Shown here in pieces: positions 33,075 through 42,401 of a stretch of 64,000 nt of DNA (position 1 is its first letter; every line of letters starts with the position of its first letter). The position numbers and the translations under genes are program-made. The notes under the pieces were generated by a model that was given only the letters and a program-made list of their open reading frames with translations, made no database searches and was not told the origin of the DNA. The stretch covers positions 434,001 to 498,000 of the forward strand of contig DATGLV010000011.1 of NCBI GenBank assembly GCA_035293945.1. Reading direction: 5' to 3'. This stretch comes from VAZQ01 sp035293945 (GTDB taxonomy: Bacteria > Pseudomonadota > Alphaproteobacteria > Rhizobiales > Xanthobacteraceae).

Positions 33075-34721
33075 ATGACCGCTATGACCGCCGCGATGGA
33101 TCGAGAGCGCGGAACCATGACGGCCGATGAACGGCTCGTCATTTTCGCCTCCTCGCTCGGCACCGTGTTCGAATGGTACGACTTTTATATTTATGGAACG
33201 CTCGCCCCCATCCTGGCGGCGCAATACTTCGCCGGGGTCAATCCTTCGGCGGCGTTCATCTTCACCCTGCTCGCCTTCGCGGCCGGATTCGCCGTGCGGC
33301 CGTTCGGAGCGCTGTTCTTCGGACGCCTCGGTGATCTCATCGGCCGCAAGTACACCTTCCTCATCACCATGACGTTGATGGGTCTCGGAACCTTCTGTAT
33401 CGGCCTCTTGCCGAACTATGCGACCTGGGGAATTGCCGCCCCGATCACGTTGATCGCATTGCGCTTGTTCCAGGGGCTCGCGCTTGGCGGGGAATATGGT
33501 GGCGCCGCGATCTATGTGGCGGAGCACGCGCCGAAGAATCAGCGCGGCTTCTACACTTCATGGATCCAGACCACCGCAACCGTCGGCCTGTTCATGGCGC
33601 TGCTCATCGTGCTGGGAATTCGCACCAGCATGGGTGAGACGGCCTTCGCCGGCAACGGCAGTCTCTCCGACGGCTGGCGCATCCCGTTCCTGCTCTCGGC
33701 CATCCTGCTGGCAGTTTCGATCTGGATCCGTCTGAAGCTCAACGAGTCACCGGTCTTCCTGCGCATGAAGGAAGAGGGCCGGCATTCGACCCGGCCGCTA
33801 TCGGAGGCGTTCGGACAGTGGAAGAACGCCAAGATCGCAATCCTGGCGCTGCTCGGCGCGACCGCCGGAGAGGCCGTCGTCTGGTACGGTGGGCAGTTCT
33901 ATGCGCTGTTCTTCCTCACCCAGACCTTGAAAGTGCCGGCGGTGACGGCGCAAATCCTGATCGCACTCGGGCTCCTGTTCGGAACGCCCTTCTTCGTCCT
34001 GTTCGGCTGGCTTTCCGACCATATAGGACGCAAGCCTATCATCCTCGCCGGCTTCTTGTTGGCGGCACTGACCTACTTCCCGATCTTTAAGGGGCTCACC
34101 CACTTCGCCAATCCGGCGTTGGAGACGGCGCTCAATTCCGCGCCCGTCACCGTCATCGCCGACCCGAAGGAGTGCTCTTTCCAGCTGAAGCTGACTGGAG
34201 TCGAGCAATACACGACGTCGTGCGACATTGCGAAATCGGCACTGGTCGCGCGTTCGGTCAACTATCAGAACCAAGAAGCCCCCGCGGGCTCAATCGCGCA
34301 GGTCAGGATCGGCGATCAGCTGATCGCCGCCAACGTACCAAGCTTCGCGACCGTGCTCGGGCAGGCGATCGTGCAGCACGGCTACCCGGCCGCCGCCGAT
34401 CCGAGCCAGATATCCTATGTGCCAACCGTTTTCCTGCTCACGGTGCTGGTGGTCTATGTGACCTTGGTTTACGCGCCGATTGCCGCATGGTTGGTCGAGC
34501 TGTTCCCGACGCGCATCAGATATAGCGGCATGTCGCTGCCCTATCATATCGGCAACGGGTGGTTCGGCGGCTTCTTGCCCGCCACTGTGTTCGCGATCGT
34601 GGCCGCGACCGGAGACATCTATTCCGGTCTCTGGTATCCGATCGTGATCGCGAGCATGAGCCTGGTGGTTGGCGCGCTGTTCTTGCCGGAGACCAAGGAT
34701 GTCGACATCACGGTGAGCTGA
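33075..34721 (+). CDS. MHS-family MFS transporter with a large periplasmic loop
   Basis: A 548-residue metabolite:proton symporter of the MHS group (relatives carry proline, betaine, shikimate, alpha-ketoglutarate). Signatures are SSLGTVFEWYDFYIYGTLAP in helix 1, RPFGALFFGRLGDLIGRKYT (motif A) and QGLALGGEYGGAAIYVAEHA. MHS proteins are usually 420-450 residues. Here about 110 extra residues (about 340-448, from FKGLTHFAN to ISYVP) form an outside loop with two Cys. Such enlarged versions are known in Rhizobiales. The start could be the ATG at 33075 or one of several Met within the first 15 codons. Confidence 0.88.
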   Translation: MTAMTAAMDRERGTMTADERLVIFASSLGTVFEWYDFYIYGTLAPILAAQYFAGVNPSAAFIFTLLAFAAGFAVRPFGALFFGRLGDLIGRKYTFLITMTLMGLGTFCIGLLPNYATWGIAAPITLIALRLFQGLALGGEYGGAAIYVAEHAPKNQRGFYTSWIQTTATVGLFMALLIVLGIRTSMGETAFAGNGSLSDGWRIPFLLSAILLAVSIWIRLKLNESPVFLRMKEEGRHSTRPLSEAFGQWKNAKIAILALLGATAGEAVVWYGGQFYALFFLTQTLKVPAVTAQILIALGLLFGTPFFVLFGWLSDHIGRKPIILAGFLLAALTYFPIFKGLTHFANPALETALNSAPVTVIADPKECSFQLKLTGVEQYTTSCDIAKSALVARSVNYQNQEAPAGSIAQVRIGDQLIAANVPSFATVLGQAIVQHGYPAAADPSQISYVPTVFLLTVLVVYVTLVYAPIAAWLVELFPTRIRYSGMSLPYHIGNGWFGGFLPATVFAIVAATGDIYSGLWYPIVIASMSLVVGALFLPETKDVDITVS

Positions 34722-34807
34722 ACAAGGCCCGGTGGGCACGCCCTGCCGGGACTTTGCCCCCTTCACGTGCATTAAGCGTCGCGCATACATACTAAGCAGC
34801 ACGCACA

Positions 34808-36151
34808 CTAAGCCGCGCGGACTTGGGCGAAGAAGCCCGCGACCTTGGTCTCGAGCTCGCTTGCGCGCGCGGACAGGCGCTCGGTCCAGCCGGCGATTTG
34901 GTCGATGGCGGCCGTGCTGCGGCTAGCCGACCGCTCGATCGACTGGATCGCGTTGGAGGCGCGTGCGGTGCCGCCGGCCGCGGTCTGCATGCTGCCGGCG
35001 ATGTCGCGGGTGGTCGCACCCTGCTCCTCCACCGCCGCCGCGATCGTGCTCGCGACTGCGGCAAGCTCCTCGATCGCGCGTGCGATCGAGGAGATTTCGT
35101 TGACTGAATGCTTGGTTGCATCCTGAATCGCGCTGACCTGCTTGGAAATGTCTTCGGTCGCGCGCGAGGTCTGGTTGGCAAGCACTTTCACCTCGGAGGC
35201 AACAACCGCAAAACCCTTGCCGGCATCGCCCGCGCGCGAAGCCTCGATGGTTGCGTTGAGCGCCAGGAGGTTGGTCTGCGAGGCGATCGTGGAGATAAGG
35301 CCGACAACCGAGCCGATGCGCTCGGCCGCCTCCTCCAGCGTGCGAATGGCGGTCTGGGTGCGGCGGGTGTCGTCGACGGCGGAGCGCGCCATCTTGAGGC
35401 CGCGGCTCGCCTCCTGGCCGATGTGCTCGATCGAGCGCGAGAGCTCCTCGGTTGCCGCTCCCGCTCCGTCCACGCGCTGCGCCGTGTCGGCTGCCGCCGT
35501 CGAGGCCAACGTCATGCGACCGGACGCATCCAGCGCGACCTGCTTCATGGTTCCGCAAGCGCTCGACAGCGAGGCGGAGGCCTCCTTGATCGCATCCACG
35601 ACGGCGCCGATCGCGGCAGCAAAATCCGCAATCGCCGAGTCAATGGCCTGCCGCCGCGCGCTGGCCGCCCGCTCGGCAGATTCCCGGTGCAGTGCCATCG
35701 CATTGGTGACATCGAGCGCGATAGCCTGGGATACAGCGACCGCCCGCTCGGCGAGCCGGCGCGGCGAGTACCAATATTTACGTGCAAGTACCTTCACGGC
35801 GACGCGGAACACGTGACTCCCGGCGGTGCTGCGCATGCGGCCGTCGATCCCGATCGCAGCTTCCCGCTCCACCGTGCGGCGGCAGGACTCGATATAGCCT
35901 TCATCGAGGCCACCGGCCAACAAGGCCTCGAAATGGGAGGCTTCGAGCTCTTGGAGCAGCGCCCGCTTACCGGCAATCACTTGGGCGATGTGCGGTAGCT
36001 TGCCGGCGGCGGTCAAGACCTCCTCGATCGCGGTATCCAGGCTCGGCGCGATTACCGGCCAGGTCTCCCGCAGAATCTCGCGCGCCTGCTCGTCAAGGCC
36101 AAAATTCCCCAGGCGGGCCTCAAATCCCTTGCGAAACCCCGTTTCGTTCAT
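34808..36151 (-). CDS. Globin-coupled methyl-accepting chemotaxis protein (HemAT-like)
   Basis: A 447-residue soluble aerotaxis-type receptor. Residues 1-160 form a protoglobin sensor domain; H73 in ASHFEALLAGGLDEGY is the expected haem-binding His. Residues 180-445 form the signalling coiled coil with the receptor hairpin IASQTNLLALNATIEASRAG and GKGFAVVASEVKVLANQTS. There is no membrane segment, so it senses oxygen or another gas in the cytoplasm. There are no che genes beside it. The stand-alone CheB-like protein at 4.9-5.9 kb is the only other chemotaxis-type protein in the window. Confidence 0.92.
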   Translation of the reverse strand: MNETGFRKGFEARLGNFGLDEQAREILRETWPVIAPSLDTAIEEVLTAAGKLPHIAQVIAGKRALLQELEASHFEALLAGGLDEGYIESCRRTVEREAAIGIDGRMRSTAGSHVFRVAVKVLARKYWYSPRRLAERAVAVSQAIALDVTNAMALHRESAERAASARRQAIDSAIADFAAAIGAVVDAIKEASASLSSACGTMKQVALDASGRMTLASTAAADTAQRVDGAGAATEELSRSIEHIGQEASRGLKMARSAVDDTRRTQTAIRTLEEAAERIGSVVGLISTIASQTNLLALNATIEASRAGDAGKGFAVVASEVKVLANQTSRATEDISKQVSAIQDATKHSVNEISSIARAIEELAAVASTIAAAVEEQGATTRDIAGSMQTAAGGTARASNAIQSIERSASRSTAAIDQIAGWTERLSARASELETKVAGFFAQVRAA

Positions 36152-36253
36152 GGCAATCTCCGGAGGAGCCGCATAGTGCGCGAATATGGTTTGCGTAGCC
36201 TTAACGCGGGCGAGCGGGAAAAATCATCAATCCTTCCTCAGCCGGAGGTGATC

Positions 36254-37231
36254 ATGAACAGGAGGCGCCGTTCCACTGTGCTGGCGGTCGGCACCGTCAT
36301 TGCGCTGTCTTCGGCTTTGCCAAGCCGCGTATGTGCTCAGGCGACGGACTATCCGGCACACCGGCTGACCTTCGTGGTCGGCTTTGCGCCCGGAGGCGGC
36401 ATCGACACCATGGCACGCATCGTGGCGCAGGGCCTCAGCGAGCAGTTCGGCTATCAGATCGTTGTGGAGAATCGCCCTGGAGCCGCCTCCAACATCGCCG
36501 CCAAGGCGGTCGCGAGCGCGGCAGCCGACGGCTACACGTTCCTGTTCACCGGCAACAGCTTGGCGATCAATCAGACCTTCTATAAGAATCTCAACTATTC
36601 GATCGATGATCTCAAGGCGGTCGCGATCGTGGCGATCGACAGTCATGGATTTGCGGTCAATGCCGGTCAGCCTTATCGCACGCTCGACGGATTTCTCGAC
36701 GCCTTCCGCGGCAAGTCCTTCACTTTCAGCTACGGCGGATCATCCGCGCACATCATAGCCGAGTATGTCTTCAAGGTGCTGGCCAAGACGCAGGCCGTCG
36801 GAGTTCCATTTCAGAGCGGCCTGCCCGCGATCAATGCATTGCTCGGCAATCACGTGGATATCGTTGCCGGGCCGGTCGCGGAAATCTACCCGCAGGTCCA
36901 GCAAGGTGCGATGAGAGCGCTCGCGGTGACCGGGCCGCGCCGCGCGCAGGCGTTTCCGCAGGTTCCGACCCTTGCCGAAATCGGCTTTCCGGGTCTCGAG
37001 ATCAACGGCTGGGTCGGCCTGCTCGCTCCGGCCAAGACGGCGCCGGATGTTTCCGCCAAGATCAATGCCGACGTCAATGCGGTCGTGGCGCGGCCTGACA
37101 TCGACAAGCGGCTCCGCGAAACCGGCTACGAGCCGAGCGCCTTTGCCCTCACCGATACTGCGGCCGTGCTCAAGACATCGATCGAGAAATGGCGCGGCAT
37201 GATCGAGGCGACAGGCGTCACCGCCGAGTGA
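36254..37231 (+). CDS. Bug-family periplasmic tricarboxylate-type binding protein
   Basis: A 325-residue binding protein of the tripartite tricarboxylate transporter (Bug/TctC) type. It has a signal peptide (TVLAVGTVIALSSALPSRVC) and the family segments RLTFVVGFAPGGGIDTMARI, VVENRPGAASNIAAKAVA, and the C-terminal KWRGMIEATGV. Bug proteins usually bind carboxylates. The TctA and TctB membrane partners are absent from the window, as is common for Bug proteins. The ATG at 36254 lies 5 bases after GGAGG. Confidence 0.9.
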   Translation: MNRRRRSTVLAVGTVIALSSALPSRVCAQATDYPAHRLTFVVGFAPGGGIDTMARIVAQGLSEQFGYQIVVENRPGAASNIAAKAVASAAADGYTFLFTGNSLAINQTFYKNLNYSIDDLKAVAIVAIDSHGFAVNAGQPYRTLDGFLDAFRGKSFTFSYGGSSAHIIAEYVFKVLAKTQAVGVPFQSGLPAINALLGNHVDIVAGPVAEIYPQVQQGAMRALAVTGPRRAQAFPQVPTLAEIGFPGLEINGWVGLLAPAKTAPDVSAKINADVNAVVARPDIDKRLRETGYEPSAFALTDTAAVLKTSIEKWRGMIEATGVTAE

Positions 37232-37295
37232 CTTTGGCAGGTCATTCTCCGGCGCTAGCTTTTGCCCTCATGACGCATGGATCGAGGAGGATTGT

Positions 37296-37737
37296 GTGGT
37301 GGCGAAGGCCTGGGCTGTGATCGTTTTGGCTTGCATGCTGGTTCCTCTCGCCTGGTCTTCGCGCGCGTGGGCGGACTGCTCGGCCGGAATCCTTCCCGAG
37401 CGGGTGTCCTGTCTCAACCAGCAATTGGAGACCGAACGGACGCAGTCGAGCCGGGAAATCGCCGGCCTCAAGGCCGATGTCCAGATGCTGCGCAATCAGC
37501 TCTTGAGCCTCAAGGCCACGCTCGACGCGTTCCCACCAGCAGCCAACATTGCGCGGCTCGATGAAGACTTGAACATGCTGTGGGAGCCGCAGGACGGTTG
37601 TCTCGCCTGGACGGGCTCCGACGCCGGCACCAAGCGGCGGCGGATCGCTGCAGGTCTTTGCCCCCTGCACCAGCGCTCCGGGCAAGAACAGCGCCTTGTG
37701 GCGGTTGCGCCGGGTGCCGATCAATCGGGCGCCCTAA
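37296..37737 (+). pseudogene. Exported coiled-coil protein gene with a probable frameshift
   Basis: Starting at GTG, the frame gives a signal peptide (AWAVIVLACMLVPLAWSSRA), a coiled coil (LETERTQSSREIAGLKADVQ, MLRNQLLSLKATLDA) and DEDLNMLWEPQDGCLAWTG to about 37618. Beyond that the open frame runs to 37862 with unlikely composition and crosses a hairpin at 37757-37805. The +1 frame from about 37621 instead reads PAPSGGGSLQVFAPC, TSAPGKNSALW and RRVPINRAP, ending at TAA 37735-37737, just before the hairpin. A one-base insertion near 37612-37624 best explains this. It could be a real mutation or a sequence error. The function is unknown. Confidence 0.55.
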
Positions 37738-38127
37738 AGGGAGGCCGAGAAAATGAGAAGCCCCGGCCGAGGGGCGTCGGGGGGACGGGGGAAGGCCGGG
37801 GCTTCAACGCTGGACGACTGCGCAACGCTTACTCACATCGCACGCCGTCCTGCTGTTGTTGATCTATGTTGCGGTGCTGCTTCTGCCATGGGGCTCACGA
37901 AAACGTGTGCGCACTGTGCGCAGGAGCGCACAACACCGCTGAGGCTCCGACGACCTGACCCTTGCGAGGGCAGCGCGCCTTCTCCTCGCAGGCTCCTTAT
38001 TCGATCTCCCCCGCGAGCAAAACGCTCGTTCAATATTTCTGCAATCGCATCAACAAATGCCCCGCGGAGCCGCCACGGATGGACCGCAGGCTCATCGCGC
38101 CGAGGCAGCCTCGCTGCGCGGCGAAGC
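37738..38127. other. Intergenic stretch with a large inverted repeat
   Basis: About 390 bases. The inverted repeat at 37757-37805 is the only clear structure. I see no supportable gene in the rest. Confidence 0.45.
37757..37805 (+). terminator. 12-base inverted repeat after the coiled-coil gene
   Basis: GAAGCCCCGGCC (37757-37768) pairs perfectly with 37794-37805. The loop is 25 G-rich bases and there is no T-run, so it may stop transcription weakly or need Rho. Confidence 0.4.
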
Positions 38128-38364
38128 CTATGGCTCGCGCGCGCGCCGCCGCCGCGAGCTCGCTGGACGCGGTTCCCGCACAAAGACGGTGCGCAGCTTC
38201 AGCGCCTTGATGATCTTCTTGGTCGGCAGGCCGTGCCCGTTGAGGATCTTGTTGACGATGATCCGGCTCACGCCCGCCTTGCTTGCCCAGGCAGCCTGTC
38301 CCCCAGCGCGATGCACCTCCGAGCGCAGCAAGGCAATCACGTCTTGAGGCTCAAGCACCTTCAT
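38128..38364 (-). CDS. Small helix-turn-helix DNA-binding protein
   Basis: A 78-residue protein. Residues 8-55 (VIALLRSEVHRAGGQAAWAS, then AGVSRIIVNKILNGHGLPTK) form a lambda-repressor-type helix-turn-helix, with GQAAWASKAG as first helix and VSRIIVNKIL as recognition helix. Small proteins of this kind are phage or mobile-element style repressors but also chromosomal regulators. The C-terminus is Arg-rich. A longer start at 38400 would add 12 residues. No phage genes accompany it. Confidence 0.7.
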   Translation of the reverse strand: MKVLEPQDVIALLRSEVHRAGGQAAWASKAGVSRIIVNKILNGHGLPTKKIIKALKLRTVFVREPRPASSRRRRAREP

Positions 38365-38728
38365 GTCCGCTGCGTCCGTTCCCGACCGCTGACCGATCAA
38401 ACAACAAGCCGCAGCTGCAGGGAATAAGGAGGCATCGGCGGCGGCTTAATATCCGCGCCAAAGACCGGATCCCCAAAGGTCCGCGGTGTCCCGGCTGCAA
38501 CGGGACGCCGCGCGAACATCACTACACGAACATCTGCTACAAAGGCGATAGACCTGTTTGCTGACAGCAAGCTGACGATTGTCTCGCGGTGGCATAAGCT
38601 TGCAGAGCGCGGGCACACACGGAACGGAGGCTGCGGCATCAGACCGCACCACATCGGAAGCAGAACGGATGGGCAGTTGGCATCCACGCGAGGTGCAATC
38701 GGTCCCGCAACGCTACCGCGGGCCCCCC
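38365..38728. other. Intergenic stretch with a possible zinc-ribbon remnant
   Basis: The plus-strand frame ending at TGA 38562-38564 reads KGPRCPGCNGTPREHHYTN and then ICYKGDRPVC. It has spaced Cys like a small zinc ribbon and a ribosome-like AAGGAGG upstream at 38427, but no standard start codon follows it. It may be a broken gene. Confidence 0.3.
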
Positions 38729-38959
38729 ATGACGCTTGCCAATATGCGGCGGAACGGCGTGCGCGCGCTCGCCGTGAGCTGCACGATCTGTGGCCATGCC
38801 GCCCTGCTGAACGTCGATCGGTTCGATGATTCGGTGCCGGTGCCGGCGTTCGGCCCGCGCATGGTCTGTACTGGCTGCGGGATCATTGGGGCGGACGTCC
38901 GCCCGAACTGGAGCGAGCGCGCGGAACCGGAGAGCCTCACCGGCCGGCAGTTGGGCTGA
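38729..38959 (+). CDS. Small zinc-finger-like conserved protein
   Basis: A 76-residue protein: MTLANMRRNGVRALAVSCTI, then CGHAALLNVDRFDD, FGPRMVCTGCGIIGADVRPN and a short tail. The CxxC (SCTICGH) and second CxxC (VCTGCG) would bind one zinc. Nearly identical-looking proteins of 70-90 residues, with MRxNGVRSLxVxC and GPRMVCTxCG, are frequent in Bradyrhizobium and Rhodopseudomonas as hypothetical proteins. The frame is open back to 38579, but the family begins at this ATG. Confidence 0.75.
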   Translation: MTLANMRRNGVRALAVSCTICGHAALLNVDRFDDSVPVPAFGPRMVCTGCGIIGADVRPNWSERAEPESLTGRQLG

Positions 38960-39100
38960 CGCTGATTTCCTTGAAGTATTTCGGGTTCGAATTGTCAAAA
39001 GCGATGGTACAATATTACCTTTCGGTTCGAAGGCCGGCCCGAGGTCTGAGCCTGTCGATGTCCGATGCGGTGGGCTCGCGCCCTGCCCGCCCCGTCGGCC

Positions 39101-41014
39101 TTATACCAGCGTGTTGTTCCCCACATGGACCGAAGCCGCATCACAGGTGCGATCGACCGCCACCGCGGCCTTGGCAAGGCGCCCGCGGGCGACGGTGTTG
39201 TTGCTGATCTCAGCGTTCCGCGACCGGCCGATGGCGATGCCGCTGTTGGGAATGAGGCCGTAAATCCCGCCGGCTCCGAACGCAGCCCCGCGAATGAAGG
39301 TCTGGCCGATCGCGTTGCCGATGATCTTGATGCCGTCGGCGTTACTGACGAAGATCGCGTAGATGTAGGAATCGTCGATATGGTTGCCCTGAATGGTGAC
39401 GTTTCGATTCTGGAAATTGTTCTGGAATCCTTTGGCGCCCTCGGGCGCCACCATCCCGACATAGATGGCGCCGAGCGCGCCGCTGCCCAGAGTCAGCTCG
39501 TTCGCGCCCAAGATGCTGTGCGCCAGATGGTTGTTTCTGAAAATTAGGTTCTCGGCAAAGCCGGATTCCGACCAGAAGCCGATGTCGCTTCCCGCCTGCA
39601 GCGCAACACCGGACGAATAGGTGAACTGGCAGTCCTCGACCATCGAGTTTGGCGATTTGACAAGGACGCGGCCGCAGGCATGAAAGCTGCAGCGCCTGAT
39701 CGCCGTGCCAGCCCCGATGCGGGCAAGCGAGGTGACCGCATCGGCGACCTTCAAGGGCGTGTTCTGCTGCAACACGATCTCGTAAACCAGATCCGGCTGC
39801 GTCGTGGGGCTCCTGCCCTTCCAGAGCTTGGCGATCTCGGCCTTGAGCTCGGGTACCTTCCGTTTTGTCAGCTCGACGATCTTGGTGCGGCCGAGCGAGC
39901 GGAACGTTCCCTGCTGGCAGGTTTCGATCTCGTCGCCGGCCGCAAGACCGATATCCCATTTGGGGCTGAGGAGGTATCGCTGCGGTCCGGTCTGACGCAC
40001 GACGTAATAATAGAATCCGTGCACATTGACCGCATCGTCGGAGGTATTGGCGAAGGTGCAGTCCTCGATCGTGGGACCGCGCTCGACGGTGATGAAGTGG
40101 CTGCCGTCCGAATTGGTGGACACGAGCCGATCGGTCGACGCCCCCTTGGGGCGCGGCCCCGGCGCAATGGTCACGTGCTGCAGCCGCATCCCGCCGGGAC
40201 CGCCGTTTTCGAGTATCCCCATGGCGGGCGAGGCAAGGAGCTTGAGCCCGCTGAAGCTCGTCGCACTACTGCCGTCGACCACGATCGCGTCGGCATAGCT
40301 GTTGCTGATCGCCACCACGTCGCCCACCGCGAGTGGCAGCTGGCTCGGGAAAGTCTCGTTCGCACTCCACTGCAGCGTGACACGGATCACTCCCGCGCCG
40401 ACGCGCTCGACCTTCTTGGGGCTCAGAAAATCCCGTGCACCCGGCTTGAGAGCGCGCGTAGCGCGGTTCATGACCTTGAAGAAGCCGTCGGTGATGGTCG
40501 CAAGGAAATCAGGCTCGTCCGGGTAGCCCGCGTCAACCTTGATCATGATCTCCAGGGCCGCATGGTCGAAGCCGGTGACGGTTCCTTGCGTGAAGGGCAG
40601 CGGATCGTAATCGATCGAAAGATCGCGCACCGTGACCTGCTTCGAGCCGGAGATCAGCAGGGTCGATCCGCGCGTCGTGTTGATGAGCGCGGCGCCGTTG
40701 CCGTTGAGCGTGAAGCCGTTGAGCTGCTTGAGCGCGAGCGGTCGCTTGATCCTGTACACCGCGTTCTTTTCGAGGTTGAGGAGAATCGGGACCGGAGCGG
40801 TCGCCTCACCGGCCTCGGCGGTGGCCTTTGCGACGGCGGCGATGACCTTGGCGAATGCGGCGTCGGCATCGAGGCCGGCCCCGACGAATGAGGCCATGTC
40901 GAGCACCGTCGCAGGCTTCGGTTGCGCCCGGCTCCGCGCCGGCGAAAGCCATGGCGCCGCGGCCGCAAACGAAGTGGCAAGCTCGATCACGCGCCGGCGG
41001 CTCAAGCTATTCAT
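39101..41014 (-). CDS. Exported right-handed beta-helix repeat protein
   Basis: A 637-residue protein with a twin-arginine signal peptide (SRRRVIELATSFAAAAPWLS). The body is a parallel beta-helix of the pectin-lyase type: SKQVTVRDLSIDYDPLPF, then GPTIEDCTFANTSDDAVNVHG, NSMVEDCQFTYSSGVALQ, RNVTIQGNHIDDSYIYAIF and SRNAEISNNTVARG. The NTSDDAVNVHG turn resembles catalytic turns of glycoside hydrolases that act on polysaccharides. It probably binds or cleaves a surface or plant polysaccharide in the periplasm or outside. No partner gene is adjacent. Start at the ATG before SLSRRR; longer starts lack a signal. Confidence 0.82.
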   Translation of the reverse strand: MNSLSRRRVIELATSFAAAAPWLSPARSRAQPKPATVLDMASFVGAGLDADAAFAKVIAAVAKATAEAGEATAPVPILLNLEKNAVYRIKRPLALKQLNGFTLNGNGAALINTTRGSTLLISGSKQVTVRDLSIDYDPLPFTQGTVTGFDHAALEIMIKVDAGYPDEPDFLATITDGFFKVMNRATRALKPGARDFLSPKKVERVGAGVIRVTLQWSANETFPSQLPLAVGDVVAISNSYADAIVVDGSSATSFSGLKLLASPAMGILENGGPGGMRLQHVTIAPGPRPKGASTDRLVSTNSDGSHFITVERGPTIEDCTFANTSDDAVNVHGFYYYVVRQTGPQRYLLSPKWDIGLAAGDEIETCQQGTFRSLGRTKIVELTKRKVPELKAEIAKLWKGRSPTTQPDLVYEIVLQQNTPLKVADAVTSLARIGAGTAIRRCSFHACGRVLVKSPNSMVEDCQFTYSSGVALQAGSDIGFWSESGFAENLIFRNNHLAHSILGANELTLGSGALGAIYVGMVAPEGAKGFQNNFQNRNVTIQGNHIDDSYIYAIFVSNADGIKIIGNAIGQTFIRGAAFGAGGIYGLIPNSGIAIGRSRNAEISNNTVARGRLAKAAVAVDRTCDAASVHVGNNTLV

Positions 41015-41610
41015 GCGCGTGGCCCCCCTTTGCCGCCGCATCATGCGCCACCGCACCTGAACCGCAGCCGAACAAACGCTCCGTCGACGAAGGCGAAATG
41101 TCGGTTGGCGAGTTGCAGGCATTGGCTGGTGCCAAGACAAATCTCAACGGCATGATCGGATGAGGCTACATTGTGCAGGACAGCCCGTGACGCAGCCGGG
41201 TCGTCGCGCACGACGCAAGGACGTCAAGCTGCGCGCCACCGCAAAAGGAATGATGGCCCGCGAAGTCTGGGGATACTTGCCGGCTGAAATCGAAGCGCGT
41301 TGGTGTCGGCGCGCCGGTGAAAAGGCGATCCTCGAGCCCCGGTCGGCCGCTTGCGGATGTCGTGCAACGCCTCGATCCTGGCCTCCCCGGCTGTCTTATT
41401 GATTATCAGCGCCGAACCCAAGCTCTCCCGCGCGCTTCGGCTCGCCATGAAGTCGGGACCGAGCTTCCGCGTTTCTGACGTGGCATGTGATGGCGCGCGG
41501 TCCTCACCCGGCCGTCGATCTCCGTCCAGGACCCGCGCGGATGCTTACGGCACCCGCCGTATTGAAGGGCACGGCGCTGAAAGTCTGTTTGCAGCTTTGA
41601 AGCGAATGGA
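41015..41610. other. Gene-poor stretch
   Basis: About 600 bases. Several frames are open on both strands but none has a ribosome site with plausible protein sequence. I see nothing definite in it. Confidence 0.4.
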
Positions 41611-41832
41611 TCAGAGCAGCGAACAGGTGTGTGAGCCGGAGGCGTAGCAGCCCTGTGCCCGTTGCGACTGCATCATCTCGCCGGCCAGCCAAACGCCAAT
41701 GGCCAGCAGCACAGCCACAGCAGCGGCAGCAAGAAGATTTATCTTCATTCGGTGACGAAACTCTTCGCGATTGTCGGCCTCGCCCGCAGTGTCGACGATC
41801 CGCAGCCGCGTAGGTGCCCACGAAGAAGCCAT
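41611..41832 (-). CDS. Small single-helix membrane protein
   Basis: A 73-residue protein. A charged N-terminal segment (TRLRIVDTAGEADNREEFRH) leads to one membrane helix (INLLAAAAVAVLLAIGVWLA) and a short tail with two Cys (GCYASGSHTCSLL). Short proteins with a WLA helix and a C-x6/7-C tail are common in Bradyrhizobium. The start may be the ATG at 41832, or 41748 for a 45-residue form beginning at the helix. The function is unknown. Confidence 0.5.
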   Translation of the reverse strand: MASSWAPTRLRIVDTAGEADNREEFRHRMKINLLAAAAVAVLLAIGVWLAGEMMQSQRAQGCYASGSHTCSLL

Positions 41833-42401
41833 TGTTTATGACCAATCTTTACTTTTGCCGAGGGAAAGTGCTGTAAGATCAGAGCCGTTCGGCGAAGCAT
41901 CATACCCGCGTAAACAGCGATATAATTTTTTCGTAACTTCATCAAGGAAAGAATTGCGAGCCCGTATTTCTACTGAATCGGAACGCTTGCGAGCGGTCCG
42001 TCTGACCCCTGGTCGATGTGCTCATTCGTCCACGTCAGCGGACCCACGCGCCCGACCAGTCTACGGAATGATTTGCCTCCGTTGTCTCCCGCAGCATGAT
42101 TGCGAACCCGAATAGGTCATGGCAATCGCAGAAGCGAGTCACCAACAAATCGATTTTGTTGGTCACTCATGACCCAGCGGTCACTCATGGCCCAGCGACC
42201 AGTCCGACTACGGCATCGTTCCAAACGGGAACAATATATTTGTTGTTGATTATGTCAGATAAGCACAATTTGGTCTGAAGAAATTGCAGAGTGAAGGGAA
42301 CCACCGCTCAGGACTCCTGGTTTCGTCGGCAACCCGACAATGAAGATCGGGTCTTAATGCTCCACCTGAACTGAATCCCAGAGAGCCGAAGGGACCTGAC
42401 C
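41833..42401. other. AT-richer gene-poor stretch with short repeats
   Basis: About 570 bases. A 9-base inverted repeat (ACCAACAAA at 42141-42149 with 42155-42163) is followed by a degenerate tandem pair (GGTCACTCATGACCCAGC and GGTCACTCATGGCCCAGC). A weak EcfG-like site lies at 42297-42322. Confidence 0.5.
42297..42322 (+). promoter_or_regulatory. Weak EcfG-like site upstream of the 66-residue gene
   Basis: GGAAC, 17 bases, GGTT, with one mismatch in the -10, 80 bases before the ATG at 42402. Confidence 0.3.
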
